Below are positions 16,681 through 25,649 of a stretch of 64,000 bases of DNA, one piece after another; positions within the stretch are counted from its first letter, which is position 1, and each line of letters opens with the position of its first letter. Source of the stretch: CAITJF01 sp032654645. Its GTDB lineage: Bacteria > Pseudomonadota > Gammaproteobacteria > Burkholderiales > Gallionellaceae. The stretch spans positions 62,001-126,000 of the forward strand of contig JAULAW010000003.1 of NCBI GenBank assembly GCA_032654645.1, read 5' to 3'. The notes below the pieces were generated by a model that was not told where the DNA came from, searched no databases, and saw only the letters and a list, made by a program, of their open reading frames with translations. The position numbers were made by a program, and so were the translations under genes.

Positions 16681-19005
16681 ATGTCGCCCGGTGCCATCGC
16701 GTTCTCTACCAAGGCCAGCACATTGGCACTGCTGCAAAGTAGGCTGAGATCTGCCCGTATTGCGCCGCTAGTGCGGTTCACAGTGGGTGATTGGCGGCAA
16801 GATCGTGGAAGTTGCCTGGCACTGGTTTCTTCTTCTTTGGGTGCTGTTCCGTGGATTGTGCGTTCCAGTTGCCAACAGGAGGACGGGGCAGGCAAATCCA
16901 ACGCCGGCGCTTTTTTAACGTTACCAGATGTGTCAGCAGCAAAGCTGGAAAGTGCAGTCGAGCAGGTGATTGCCTCTTATGGCGAAGCAGCCGTCGCCGA
17001 TGAAGTGCTGATACAGCCCTTGCTGCAAAACGTGGTGCGCTCGGGAGTGGCGTTTTCCCATGATCCCAATACCTGTGCGCCCTACCGGGTGGTGAACTGG
17101 AGCGAAGGCTCGGATACTACCCGCGTGACAGGAGGGCAAGGCGGGCGCACTTGGCAGGGCGCGGCACGGTCGCCGTTCATGCCCCCGTCCGAATTGACTG
17201 GCGTGGCGGCTTTGCTGGATGAATTGCTGACGCTGTTTGGCGAGGTACCGCTGGATTGCGAGTTTGCCGTCACCCGTGCCGATGATACTGAAGTTCTATG
17301 GCTGCTGCAGGCGCGTCCCTTGGTGCTGCTGACAGCCTGTGAAACACCTGAAGCGCAGGCACAGAGACTTGCGCTGATTGCCGAGAAAGTGGCGCGCGGG
17401 ATGCGCTCGCATCCTTTTCTCATGGGGCGGCGCACGGTGTATGGGGTAATGCCGGACTGGAACCCGGCGGAAATAATTGGTATCCGCCCCAAGCCCCTGG
17501 CCCTGTCGCTATACCGCGAACTGGTGACAGATGCCATCTGGGCTTACCAGCGGCATAACTACGGCTACCGCAATTTGCGCAGTTTTCCGCTGATGCCGCA
17601 TTTTTTCGGGCTGCCGTACATCGACGTGCGGCTGTCCTTCAATTCCTTCATTCCCGCCGATTTGGACGACGGCTTGGCCGGGCGACTGGTGGATCACTAT
17701 ATCGACCGCCTGCTGGCCGAGCCGACGCTGCACGATAAAGTGGAATTCGAGATTGTTTTTTCCTGTTACACGCTGGATTTGCCGCAACGGCTGGAGCGGC
17801 TGGCAGAAGCAGGTTTCTCGGAAGCGGAACGCACAGCTATTGCCGACAGCCTGCGGCAACTGACCAACCGCATTGTGCACCCCAAAGATGGGCTGTGGCG
17901 CGCCGATGCAGCCAAGCTGGAAACCTTGAATGCCCGCCGAGAAGCCCTGCTGGCTTCGGATGCCGATCCCCTGGAGCGGATTTACTGGCTGCTGGAGGAT
18001 GCCAAGCGCTACGGCACACTGCCTTTTGCCGGATTGGCACGCGCGGGGTTCGTGGCGGTGCAGATGCTGCGTTCGCTGGTCTCGGTGGGCGTGTTCTCCC
18101 CAACGGATTACGATGCGTTTATGGCCAGTGTCTCCACCGTCAGCGGCCAGTTGGGGCGAGATAGAGCGATGCTGGATAAGGCTACGTTTCTCGCACGCTA
18201 CGGCCATCTGCGCCCTGGCACTTATGACATTTTATCGCCGCGCTACGATGAGGCACCGGAACTCTATTTCGACTGGAGCCAGCGCCCAGCCGCTCCGGAG
18301 CCAACAAAACCTTTTGCGCTGACCTTGCCGCAAATGCGCGAAATCGTGCGGATGCTGGAAGCACACGGCTTGCACCCGGATGGGGTGGGGCTGTTCGATT
18401 TTCTGCAAGCGGGAATTGAGTTGCGGGAGCTGGCGAAATTCCATTTCACCCGCAATCTGTCGGACGCACTGTCGCTGGCGGCAGCCTACGGCGAGCAATG
18501 GGGTTTCAGCCGGGAAGACATGGCATTCTGCGGCATTGCAGCTTTGCAGGAGTTGCATGTGGCGGCGGCAGACCCCCGCGATGTGCTGACCCGCGCAATC
18601 GAGCAAGGCAAAGCGCGTTACCGGGAGACGCTGGCGATTTCATTGCCGCCAGTCATCGCCAGCCCGCAAGACGTGTGGGCATTCGAGTGGCCGGAGACCG
18701 CACCTAACTTCATCACCCAGAAACAGGTGACGGCACCTGTGGCGGGATGTGAAAAACGTGAGCGACTGGCCGGAGCGATTGTGTGCATTCCCAATGCCGA
18801 TCCCGGCTTCGACTGGCTGTTTGCCTACCCTATTGCGGGGTTGATTACCGCTTGGGGCGGAACCAATTCGCACATGGCGATTCGTGCCGGTGAACTGGGC
18901 TTGCCTGCCGTCATTGGCGCGGGCGAAGTGTTGTACCGGTGCTGGTCGCAAGCCGCGCGCCTGCACCTGGATTGCGCCGGGCGGCGGGTGGAGGTGTTGG
19001 CGTGA
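16681..19005 (+). CDS. PEP-synthase-like phosphotransferase; candidate L-glutamine kinase (Cj1418 type)
   Basis: A 774-residue protein built like PEP synthase. It has an N-terminal ATP-grasp domain (VRSSCQQEDGAGKSNAGAF near residue 60; DCEFAVTRADD near 195; LWLLQARPL near 205). A long helical middle domain follows. The C-terminal swivelling domain has the phospho-His motif GGTNSHMAIRAGELGLPAVI, with His at about 731. The C-terminal TIM barrel of true PEP synthase is absent, so it cannot be a normal gluconeogenic enzyme. Size, domain order and position of the His match Cj1418, which converts ATP, glutamine and water to glutamine phosphate (amide-N phosphorylated), AMP and phosphate. Neighbours on both sides match the same pathway. 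Confidence 0.85.
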   Translation: MSPGAIAFSTKASTLALLQSRLRSARIAPLVRFTVGDWRQDRGSCLALVSSSLGAVPWIVRSSCQQEDGAGKSNAGAFLTLPDVSAAKLESAVEQVIASYGEAAVADEVLIQPLLQNVVRSGVAFSHDPNTCAPYRVVNWSEGSDTTRVTGGQGGRTWQGAARSPFMPPSELTGVAALLDELLTLFGEVPLDCEFAVTRADDTEVLWLLQARPLVLLTACETPEAQAQRLALIAEKVARGMRSHPFLMGRRTVYGVMPDWNPAEIIGIRPKPLALSLYRELVTDAIWAYQRHNYGYRNLRSFPLMPHFFGLPYIDVRLSFNSFIPADLDDGLAGRLVDHYIDRLLAEPTLHDKVEFEIVFSCYTLDLPQRLERLAEAGFSEAERTAIADSLRQLTNRIVHPKDGLWRADAAKLETLNARREALLASDADPLERIYWLLEDAKRYGTLPFAGLARAGFVAVQMLRSLVSVGVFSPTDYDAFMASVSTVSGQLGRDRAMLDKATFLARYGHLRPGTYDILSPRYDEAPELYFDWSQRPAAPEPTKPFALTLPQMREIVRMLEAHGLHPDGVGLFDFLQAGIELRELAKFHFTRNLSDALSLAAAYGEQWGFSREDMAFCGIAALQELHVAAADPRDVLTRAIEQGKARYRETLAISLPPVIASPQDVWAFEWPETAPNFITQKQVTAPVAGCEKRERLAGAIVCIPNADPGFDWLFAYPIAGLITAWGGTNSHMAIRAGELGLPAVIGAGEVLYRCWSQAARLHLDCAGRRVEVLA

Positions 19006-19655
19006 GTACGGTTTTGAAAGTGGCCGTCAGCCAGCGTGTAGATATGTGGGCAGACCGGGGCGAGCGGCGCGATGCGCTGGATCAGCGGCTGTGCCAGTGG
19101 TTGGCAGTGGCGGGTTGTGTAGCGATACCGGTGCCGAACGTTTTGAGTGCATCTTTAATGGCCGGGCGCGACGAAGAATGGCCGGAGCTGCAAAACTGGT
19201 TACTTGCCGTGAAGCCTGATGCTGTGCTGCTTTCAGGTGGCAACGACATCGGTGAAGCGCCCGAGCGCGACAACACCGAGCGCCGTTTGCTGGCTTACGC
19301 CAAAGATCGAGCCTTGCCCGCATTGGGAATCTGCCGGGGGATGCAGATGATGGCGGCGTGGGCGAATGGCAGCCTCGCGCCGGTGAACGGCCATGTGCGC
19401 ACCCGGCACCGTTTGCAAGTAGCAAAACCGGGCGAATGGCCCAATGAGGTTAACAGTTTTCATAACTTTGCCTTGGCTGATTGCCCGTTGGGGTTCGTAG
19501 TGGCTGCCCGCGCCGAAGATGGAACGATTGAGGCCATGTGCCACGAAACCCTGCCATGGGAAGGCTGGATGTGGCATCCGGAACGCGAGCCGCAATTCAA
19601 CATAACAGATGTAATGCGCTTTCGTGCATTGCTGGATTCGAGGAGCGCCATTTGA
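19002..19655 (+). CDS. Class I glutamine amidotransferase-like hydrolase (Cj1417 type)
   Basis: A 217-residue peptidase C26/GATase family protein with nucleophile Cys111 in PALGICRGMQMM and the His192-x-Glu194 pair in WHPEREP. The first residues VAVSQRVDMWADRGERRD are typical of gamma-glutamyl hydrolases. I use GTG at 19002, which overlaps the stop of the previous gene; an earlier frame start lies inside that gene. The Campylobacter counterpart Cj1417 removes glutamate from CDP-L-glutamine to leave cytidine diphosphoramidate. That role is inferred from gene order. No synthetase partner for a normal amidotransferase is present. Confidence 0.86.
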   Translation: MSTVLKVAVSQRVDMWADRGERRDALDQRLCQWLAVAGCVAIPVPNVLSASLMAGRDEEWPELQNWLLAVKPDAVLLSGGNDIGEAPERDNTERRLLAYAKDRALPALGICRGMQMMAAWANGSLAPVNGHVRTRHRLQVAKPGEWPNEVNSFHNFALADCPLGFVVAARAEDGTIEAMCHETLPWEGWMWHPEREPQFNITDVMRFRALLDSRSAI

Positions 19656-20365
19656 AAGCCATTATCCTCGCTGCCGGACGTGGCAGCCGCATGAAAAACC
19701 TGACCGACGAACGCCCCAAATGCTTGGTGGAACTGCGCGGCAAGTCTCTCCTTGATTGGCAATTGAAAGCGTTGCACGAAGCCGGCATCACTGAAATCGC
19801 TATCGTCACCGGTTACAAGCGAGAACTGCTGAATGATCGCGGGCTGGTAGAGTTTTACAACCCGCGCTGGGCCAAAACAAACATGGTGAGCTCACTGGCC
19901 TGCGCTGCTGAGTGGCTGGAAACCGATACATGCGTGGTAAGTTATTCAGATATTTTTTATGACGCCAGTGCCGTGGCAGCATTGATGAATTGCCCGGCCA
20001 TGCTCGCGGTAACCTATGATGCCAATTGGCGTGAACTATGGGAAAAGCGTTTCGGTGACCCGCTGCTGGACGCGGAAACCTTCCGCTTGAAAGCAGATGG
20101 CACACTGGCGGAAATTGGCAACAAGCCGAAGACAGTGGAAGAAGTTGAAGGGCAGTATATGGGCTTGCTGCGCATTACGCCCGAGGGTTGGGGCGAAATA
20201 GTACGGATTCGCTCCTCCTTGCCCGCTGAACAATGTGACCGGATGCACATGACCGGCACGCTGCAGAAGGTAATCGAGGCAGGGCGTGTGCCGGTAGCGG
20301 CAGCGCCCTATCGAGACGAATGGGGTGAGGTGGATAGCGCCGAAGATTTGGCATCATATTTGTAG
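19652..20365 (+). CDS. Nucleotidyltransferase; candidate CTP:phosphoglutamine cytidylyltransferase (Cj1416 type)
   Basis: A 237-residue sugar-phosphate nucleotidyltransferase-fold protein. The nucleotide-binding signature is AIILAAGRGSRMKNLTDERP, with the Lys of PKCLVEL and the metal-binding Asp in VVSYSDIFYD. I use TTG at 19652, overlapping the stop of the previous gene, with GAGGAG upstream at 19639-19644; longer frames lie inside the previous gene. In the Campylobacter pathway Cj1416 joins CTP and glutamine phosphate to CDP-L-glutamine. The protein also resembles LicC-like cytidylyltransferases, so CTP use is likely while the partner substrate is inferred from neighbours. Confidence 0.86.
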   Translation: MKAIILAAGRGSRMKNLTDERPKCLVELRGKSLLDWQLKALHEAGITEIAIVTGYKRELLNDRGLVEFYNPRWAKTNMVSSLACAAEWLETDTCVVSYSDIFYDASAVAALMNCPAMLAVTYDANWRELWEKRFGDPLLDAETFRLKADGTLAEIGNKPKTVEEVEGQYMGLLRITPEGWGEIVRIRSSLPAEQCDRMHMTGTLQKVIEAGRVPVAAAPYRDEWGEVDSAEDLASYL

Positions 20366-20394
20366 GCAAGCATCGAAAATAATTGTAAGCAGAA

Positions 20395-21183
20395 ATGAAG
20401 CCCATTAACCGCAAATTATCAGCAGAAAATTTCTCGACCGCGCGCAAGCGCCTGCTGCAAATGCATTTTGACAGCGGAGTGGGGCATATTGGAGGAAATT
20501 TATCTGCGCTGGACGCCATGCTGATTGTCTTCCACGAGTATCTGAGTGGAGAGGACAAGTTTGTGTTGTCAAAAGGCCACTCGGCGGGTGCGCTCTATAC
20601 CACGCTCTGGAGTTTGGGACGGCTTCAGGATCACGATTTAAAACAGTTTCACAAGGACAACACGCTGCTTGCTGGGCATCCGCCAGCCGATGGCATTGCG
20701 GACATCCCGTTTGCCACAGGCAGCTTGGGGCATGGCTTGTCGCTTGCTGCGGGGACAGCGCTTGCCTTCAAGTTGAAGGGCAGCGATAGGCAGGTGGTCT
20801 GCCTGACTTCGGACGGTGAATGGCAGGAAGGCTCTACATGGGAAGCGCTTATCTTTGCTTGCCATCATCGCTTGCTTAATCTCACGGTGATGGTGGATCA
20901 CAATAATTTGCAGGGGTTTGGATCCACTTCCGATGTCGCTTCCATGTCCCCGCTCTGGAACAGGCTACAGGGCTTCGATGTCGATCTGCAAATAATTGAT
21001 GGGCATGATCCGGATGCTATCCGCACTGCTTTGGAAGGGGAAAGGCAACACCTGCGCATTATTGTAATGTGCACGGTCAAGGGTCATGGGGTCAGCTTCA
21101 TGGAAAACCGGATGGAGTGGCATTACCTCCCGCTTACCGAAGAGCAGTACCAGAAGGCCATCGAGGAAGCCGGGCTTAAATGA
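20395..21183 (+). CDS. Transketolase-like protein, N-terminal (TPP-binding) half
   Basis: A 262-residue subunit corresponding to the thiamine-diphosphate-binding domain of transketolase. It has the start QMHFDSGVGHIGGNLSALD, SKGHSAGALYTTLW, the GSLGHGLSLAAGTAL block and the TPP motif in SDGEWQEGSTWEA...VDHNNLQG. It overlaps the gene for the other half by four bases. Split transketolases in polysaccharide loci are thought to make or modify unusual sugars rather than serve the pentose phosphate pathway; the exact reaction here is unknown. Confidence 0.92.
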   Translation: MKPINRKLSAENFSTARKRLLQMHFDSGVGHIGGNLSALDAMLIVFHEYLSGEDKFVLSKGHSAGALYTTLWSLGRLQDHDLKQFHKDNTLLAGHPPADGIADIPFATGSLGHGLSLAAGTALAFKLKGSDRQVVCLTSDGEWQEGSTWEALIFACHHRLLNLTVMVDHNNLQGFGSTSDVASMSPLWNRLQGFDVDLQIIDGHDPDAIRTALEGERQHLRIIVMCTVKGHGVSFMENRMEWHYLPLTEEQYQKAIEEAGLK

Positions 21184-22112
21184 GAAAACAACTTTGCGAC
21201 GCATTGGTGGCGCGAGCAGCAAAATCCTGGGCAGAGAATTCGGGGATGGTATTCCTGACCGGCGATTTGGGATTTATGGCGCTGGAACCACTGCGGGAGG
21301 CATTGGGGCCGCGATTCATCAATGCCGGAGTGGCGGAGCAAAATATGGTTTCGGTGGCAGCCGGGCTGGCGCGTCAGGATTTTGAAGTCTGGGTGTACAG
21401 CATTGCGCCATTTTGCTATGCGCGGCCATTCGAACAAATTCGCAACGACATCACCTTCCACAACCTGCCGGTGAAACTGATCGGTAACGGAGGCGGATAT
21501 GGCTACGGTGTGATGGGCCCCACCCATCATGCGATTGAAGACTGTGGGGTGCTGTTGACGCTGCCCAACATGCGCGTTTACGTTCCGGTGTTCGATGAGG
21601 ACATGAACGCGGTGATTGCACGCGCCGGTAATTCCTCTTGCCCTGCCTATATCCGGATGGGGCGCGGTGAACCGCCCAAGGGTTATCTGGTTCCTGCGTA
21701 TGCGCCATGGCGGCAACTGACTTGTGGGGGAGGGCATGTGGTGATTGTGGTGGGTCCGCTGGCAGGAACCTATATTGAGGCTTTCGAGCAATTGCCTATG
21801 GAATACCGGCCCAATCTCTGGATCGTCTCTGAACTGCCACTCGAACATAACCCGCTGCCCGCAGAACTGATAGCACAGATTGAGAAATCTTCCAGCCTGT
21901 GCGTTGCCGAAGAGCATGTGCGACACGGCGGTTTTGGCTCAGAACTGTTGTTGCACTTGGCTGGGGAAAATATTGCCGTGCGCCGCTTCCGGCATCTTTA
22001 TGCCCGTGCGCATCATTTTGACCGGTACGGATCGCAAAATTTTCTGCGGCGGCAATCTGCTCTCGACGTTGATAGCATGCTTAACCTACTGAAAGGCTCC
22101 CAGCATGCCTGA
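21180..22112 (+). CDS. Transketolase-like protein, C-terminal half
   Basis: A 310-residue partner subunit containing the pyrimidine-binding domain and the C-terminal domain of transketolase. Visible blocks are GDLGFMALEPLREALGPRF, the catalytic Glu region NAGVAEQNMVSVAAGLA, and VYSIAPFCYARPFEQIRND. It forms an alpha-beta enzyme with the product of the preceding gene (4-bp overlap). Its stop overlaps the start of the epimerase-glycosyltransferase gene, so all three should be made together. Confidence 0.92.
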   Translation: MRKQLCDALVARAAKSWAENSGMVFLTGDLGFMALEPLREALGPRFINAGVAEQNMVSVAAGLARQDFEVWVYSIAPFCYARPFEQIRNDITFHNLPVKLIGNGGGYGYGVMGPTHHAIEDCGVLLTLPNMRVYVPVFDEDMNAVIARAGNSSCPAYIRMGRGEPPKGYLVPAYAPWRQLTCGGGHVVIVVGPLAGTYIEAFEQLPMEYRPNLWIVSELPLEHNPLPAELIAQIEKSSSLCVAEEHVRHGGFGSELLLHLAGENIAVRRFRHLYARAHHFDRYGSQNFLRRQSALDVDSMLNLLKGSQHA

Positions 22113-24069
22113 TTTACAAACCTACATCCGCGCCCTGAGAGGACCTATTCTGGTCACGGGCGCATCGGGTTTTGTGGGTGCGAACCTGTTCAAGATGCTT
22201 GCGGCTGTACGCAATGATGTCTATGCAGTTGTCCAGAACGACAAGGGCTGGCGCCTTGCCGATGTTATTGATGAACGTGTCATTGCGGTAGATCTCAACG
22301 ATTACGCGGCAACCAAGAATCTGGTCAATAGCGTGAGCCCGCAAACGGTTTTCGATTGCGTGGCTTATGGCGCTTACTCGTTTGAGGAAGACACCAATCT
22401 GATTTACCAGACGAACTTTCAGGCTATCGTCAATTTGGTTAGCTTGCTTGCAGGTTATCCATTTTCAGCCTTCATTCATGCCGGAAGTTCGTCCGAGTAC
22501 GGAACGAATTGTGCCGCGCCGCGCGAGGATAGTGTGTGTGAGCCAAACAGTCCCTACGCCGTGTCCAAGGTAGCAATCGCTGGTTACCTGCGTTTTATGG
22601 GCAAGCAGCGCGAATTTCCGTGCGTTAACCTGAGGCTGTATTCAGTCTACGGCCAGTTGGAAGACACCTCGCGGTTGTTTCCAAACCTGCTGCGGCAGGC
22701 ACTTGCAGGGAAACTGCCCCCGTTTGTCGATGCACGCACATCACGCGACTTTATCCATGTGGATGATGTTTGTGCCGCTTTTATTATGGCGGCGGCAAAA
22801 ATGCATCCGGGGTTATACGGAGAGAGCTTTAATATAGGTACAGGCGTCAAGACCACCATAGCCGAATTGGCCGATGTCACACGGCGCGTGTTTGGTGTGG
22901 CGGCAGAGCCTCAGTTTGGCACGATGGAGGGACGTGCATGGGACTTGGCGGATTGGTATGCCGATCCCCGCAAGGCGATTGAACAACTCGGCTGGAAAAC
23001 TCTCGTCAATCTGGAGGAGGGACTGCGCTCCATGTCCCACTGGGTGGCACAGCTAACCGACAGTGAAATGGTTGCAGCATCCAAGAAAAATCTCAGTGAA
23101 CGCAAGCGCAGTGTCTCTGCCATCATCGCCTGCTACAAGGACGGCCAGGCAATCCCTGTCATGTATGGCCGTTTGACAGACACCTTCCGCAAACTGGGTA
23201 TTGATTACGAAATCATCTTCGTCAACGATTGCAGCCCAGACGATAGCGCACAGGTGATTCGTGACCTCAGCGCGAAAGATTCGCGCGTGATCGGAATTTC
23301 GCACTCGCGCAATTTTGGTTCGCAGATGGCCTTCCGCAGCGGCATGGAGCTTTCGACCAAAGACGGCGTTGTGCTGCTGGATGGCGACCTGCAAGACCCT
23401 CCGGAATTGATCGAAGCATTTTACGCCAAGTGGGAAGAAGGATACGACGTTGTCTATGGCCGCCGCATCAAACGCGAAATGCCCTGGCACTGGGGCCTGA
23501 TGTATAAACTCTTCTATCGCACTTTTGCCATGTTCAGTTATGTCAATATTCCGCTCGATGCCGGTGATTTCTCATTGATGGATCGCCGTGTAGTCGGCTG
23601 GTTGCTCAATTGCCCGGAGCGTGATTTGTTTGTGCGCGGCCTGCGCGCCTATGTCGGTTTCAAGCAGATCGGTGTCGATTATGTGAGGCCGGAACGCATG
23701 TTCGGGCGCTCTACCAATAATTTGGTCAAAAATATCGACTGGGCAAAGAAGGGCATTTTTTCCTTCAGCAATGCGCCGCTCACCATGCTCACGACCATAG
23801 GCGTTATTCTATTTGCTCTCTCCACTCTGGTGGCCATTGTAGTTGGCATGCTGCGGTTGCTGATACCGGATATTGCGCCACGCGGTATTACAACCCTGCT
23901 GATCACGATTCTGATGTTCGGTTCATTCAACCTGTTTGCTATCGGCCTGGTGGGTGAATATGTAGCCAAGATCATGGCCGAAGTCAAAGGCCGTCCGCGC
24001 ATGATACGGGCTGCCCTGATTCGAAACGGCAAAGCAACCGAGCTATTGCCTGACGGCAAGGCACGCTGA
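22105..24069 (+). CDS. Fusion of NAD-dependent epimerase/dehydratase and membrane GT2 glycosyltransferase
   Basis: A 654-residue two-enzyme protein. Residues ~10-310 are an extended SDR sugar epimerase/dehydratase (GASGFVGAN near the start; SSSEYG; catalytic Tyr-x3-Lys in SPYAVSK near 151). Residues ~335-650 are a DPM1/ArnC-like GT2 (IIFVNDCSPDDS, LLDGDLQDPPELI) ending in two membrane helices, typical of enzymes that load sugars onto polyprenyl phosphate. The frame is continuous with no stop at the junction (~residue 320), so it is a true fusion as sequenced. It probably makes a modified sugar and transfers it to a lipid carrier at the inner membrane. Confidence 0.92.
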   Translation: MPDLQTYIRALRGPILVTGASGFVGANLFKMLAAVRNDVYAVVQNDKGWRLADVIDERVIAVDLNDYAATKNLVNSVSPQTVFDCVAYGAYSFEEDTNLIYQTNFQAIVNLVSLLAGYPFSAFIHAGSSSEYGTNCAAPREDSVCEPNSPYAVSKVAIAGYLRFMGKQREFPCVNLRLYSVYGQLEDTSRLFPNLLRQALAGKLPPFVDARTSRDFIHVDDVCAAFIMAAAKMHPGLYGESFNIGTGVKTTIAELADVTRRVFGVAAEPQFGTMEGRAWDLADWYADPRKAIEQLGWKTLVNLEEGLRSMSHWVAQLTDSEMVAASKKNLSERKRSVSAIIACYKDGQAIPVMYGRLTDTFRKLGIDYEIIFVNDCSPDDSAQVIRDLSAKDSRVIGISHSRNFGSQMAFRSGMELSTKDGVVLLDGDLQDPPELIEAFYAKWEEGYDVVYGRRIKREMPWHWGLMYKLFYRTFAMFSYVNIPLDAGDFSLMDRRVVGWLLNCPERDLFVRGLRAYVGFKQIGVDYVRPERMFGRSTNNLVKNIDWAKKGIFSFSNAPLTMLTTIGVILFALSTLVAIVVGMLRLLIPDIAPRGITTLLITILMFGSFNLFAIGLVGEYVAKIMAEVKGRPRMIRAALIRNGKATELLPDGKAR

Positions 24070-24231
24070 GCGCTGCCCTCATAAGTAACCTTTACTTCGT
24101 GGGAGGGAATTTGCATTCGTGGCGTAACCACCTGCCATTTAATCTGGAAATTTCAATTGGAGCGATGGTATGGAAAATGGCGTGAACAACATTGGTTGTT
24201 TGTGCCTTGATAGATTGAGGAGTAGCAGTCA

Positions 24232-25137
24232 ATGGTGAAGTCCCGATCTTGTCCGGTCTGCCACACTGGTTTTGAGAAAGCAAAACTGTTTGTCGAGGAA
24301 AATCTTGACCCGGCAAAATTGACCGGGTTTAGCTTTGCCTCGCGCAAGGAGCCGGAGTACATGTGCCACCGCTTGGTGCAATGCACCCATTGCGATCTGG
24401 TTTATGCAGATCAACCCCCGGACGAGGGTGAACTTGCGCATGCATACCATGTGGCTGATTATGACAGTTCGGAAGAAGCTAACGATGCTGCAAAAGCCTA
24501 TATTCTGGCCATCAAGCCAGCTTTGGCTAAGCTCGCGCAGCAACAGAGCGCTCTAGAGATCGGCGCCGGAACAGGTATATTCCTCGATTATCTGTCGCGC
24601 GAAGGTTTCACGGAAATCATCGGCGTAGAACCGTCTTCTGCAGCAATTGCGGCTGCCCCAGAATATCGTAGGGAGTGGATACATGAGGGTATGTTTGATG
24701 AAAAGGATTTTGTCCCAGAATCGTTCGATTTGATTTGCTGCTTTATGACCATGGAGCATGTGCGCGACCCCAATATTGTCGCCAGCGCGGCATTGCATCT
24801 GCTTCGACCGGGCGGAGCTTTCGTCACCGTGACGCACGACTATCGCAGCCTGGTCAACCGTCTGCTCGGCAGACGCTCACCTATTATAGACATCGAGCAC
24901 ATGCAGCTTTTCTCCAAACGCAGTATGCGCTACCTTTTCGAGAGAGCCGGTTATGCCGACGTCACGGTAATGCCCTTTTCCAACACTTACTCGCTGCGAT
25001 ATTGGGTGCGCCTGGCGCCGTTGCCCCGCAGCATTAAATCCGCAGCCTCCAGCTTATTGGCTTTGTTGAGGATGAATAATGTTAAATTGGGCATAAATGT
25101 GGGCAACCTTATCTCTATCGGTTTCAAACGTGTTTGA
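24232..25137 (+). CDS. Methyltransferase with N-terminal zinc-ribbon-like Cys pairs
   Basis: A 301-residue class I SAM methyltransferase. The N-terminus has CPVCHTGF and, ~40 residues later, CTHC, a likely zinc ribbon as in sugar C-methyltransferases. The SAM motif is LEIGAGTGIFLDYL, followed by IGVEPSS and HLLRPGGAFVTVTHDY. GAGGAG lies just upstream of the ATG. It is separated from the fusion gene by about 160 bases without a gene. It probably methylates a sugar, or a peptide-bound glycan, of this locus. Confidence 0.87.
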   Translation: MVKSRSCPVCHTGFEKAKLFVEENLDPAKLTGFSFASRKEPEYMCHRLVQCTHCDLVYADQPPDEGELAHAYHVADYDSSEEANDAAKAYILAIKPALAKLAQQQSALEIGAGTGIFLDYLSREGFTEIIGVEPSSAAIAAAPEYRREWIHEGMFDEKDFVPESFDLICCFMTMEHVRDPNIVASAALHLLRPGGAFVTVTHDYRSLVNRLLGRRSPIIDIEHMQLFSKRSMRYLFERAGYADVTVMPFSNTYSLRYWVRLAPLPRSIKSAASSLLALLRMNNVKLGINVGNLISIGFKRV

Positions 25138-25570
25138 CCGCTTCTGCCAAATTGTAGCCGGGTTTATCGGGCGCAATCGTTCTGATCAAAGTATCACCCC
25201 CAATTTGTTTAAAAACAGGTTCGTGCGTTTTCTGATCGCGGGAGGCGTCAATACGCTTTTTGGTTTTGCAGCCTACAGCCTTGCGATCATAGCCGGGGCG
25301 GAAGTTTGGCTCGCCCTGTTGATAGGTATGCTGCTGGGAACAGTGTTCAACTTCTTCACTACAGGCGGCTTCGTTTTCCGTGAAATCCTGCCAGCCCGTT
25401 TTCCCCGTTTTGTCCTTTGCTACCTGCTGGTTTATGTTATTAACCTTCAGCTAATCGAATTGATTTTTATATATTCGAACAACAAAATCCTGTCCCAAGC
25501 TATCCTGGTATTTCCGATGGCGATACTTTCCTATTTTCTTATGGCGCGTATGGTATTCCCTCCCAAATAA
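25130..25570 (+). CDS. GtrA-family membrane protein
   Basis: A 146-residue protein with four hydrophobic segments and the GtrA start pattern FVRFLIAGGVNTLFGFAAYS and NFFTTGGFVFRE. GtrA proteins are linked to flipping or handling of polyprenyl-phosphate sugars together with DPM1-like GT2 enzymes, two of which are in this locus. I use GTG at 25130, overlapping the previous stop; an ATG at 25097 inside the previous gene is the alternative. Confidence 0.88.
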   Translation: MFDRFCQIVAGFIGRNRSDQSITPNLFKNRFVRFLIAGGVNTLFGFAAYSLAIIAGAEVWLALLIGMLLGTVFNFFTTGGFVFREILPARFPRFVLCYLLVYVINLQLIELIFIYSNNKILSQAILVFPMAILSYFLMARMVFPPK

Positions 25571-25649
25571 GCCGTTCCGATTTAGGCTGGCAACCAAATT
25601 TCTGGCACAATCCGTCAAATAAGCAACGCATTAATCCTGCGACAGGGAA

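Noticed and set aside
16681..19005. Reading the 774-aa protein as PEP synthase
   Set aside because: The C-terminal PEP/pyruvate-binding TIM barrel is missing; the protein ends just after the swivelling His domain.
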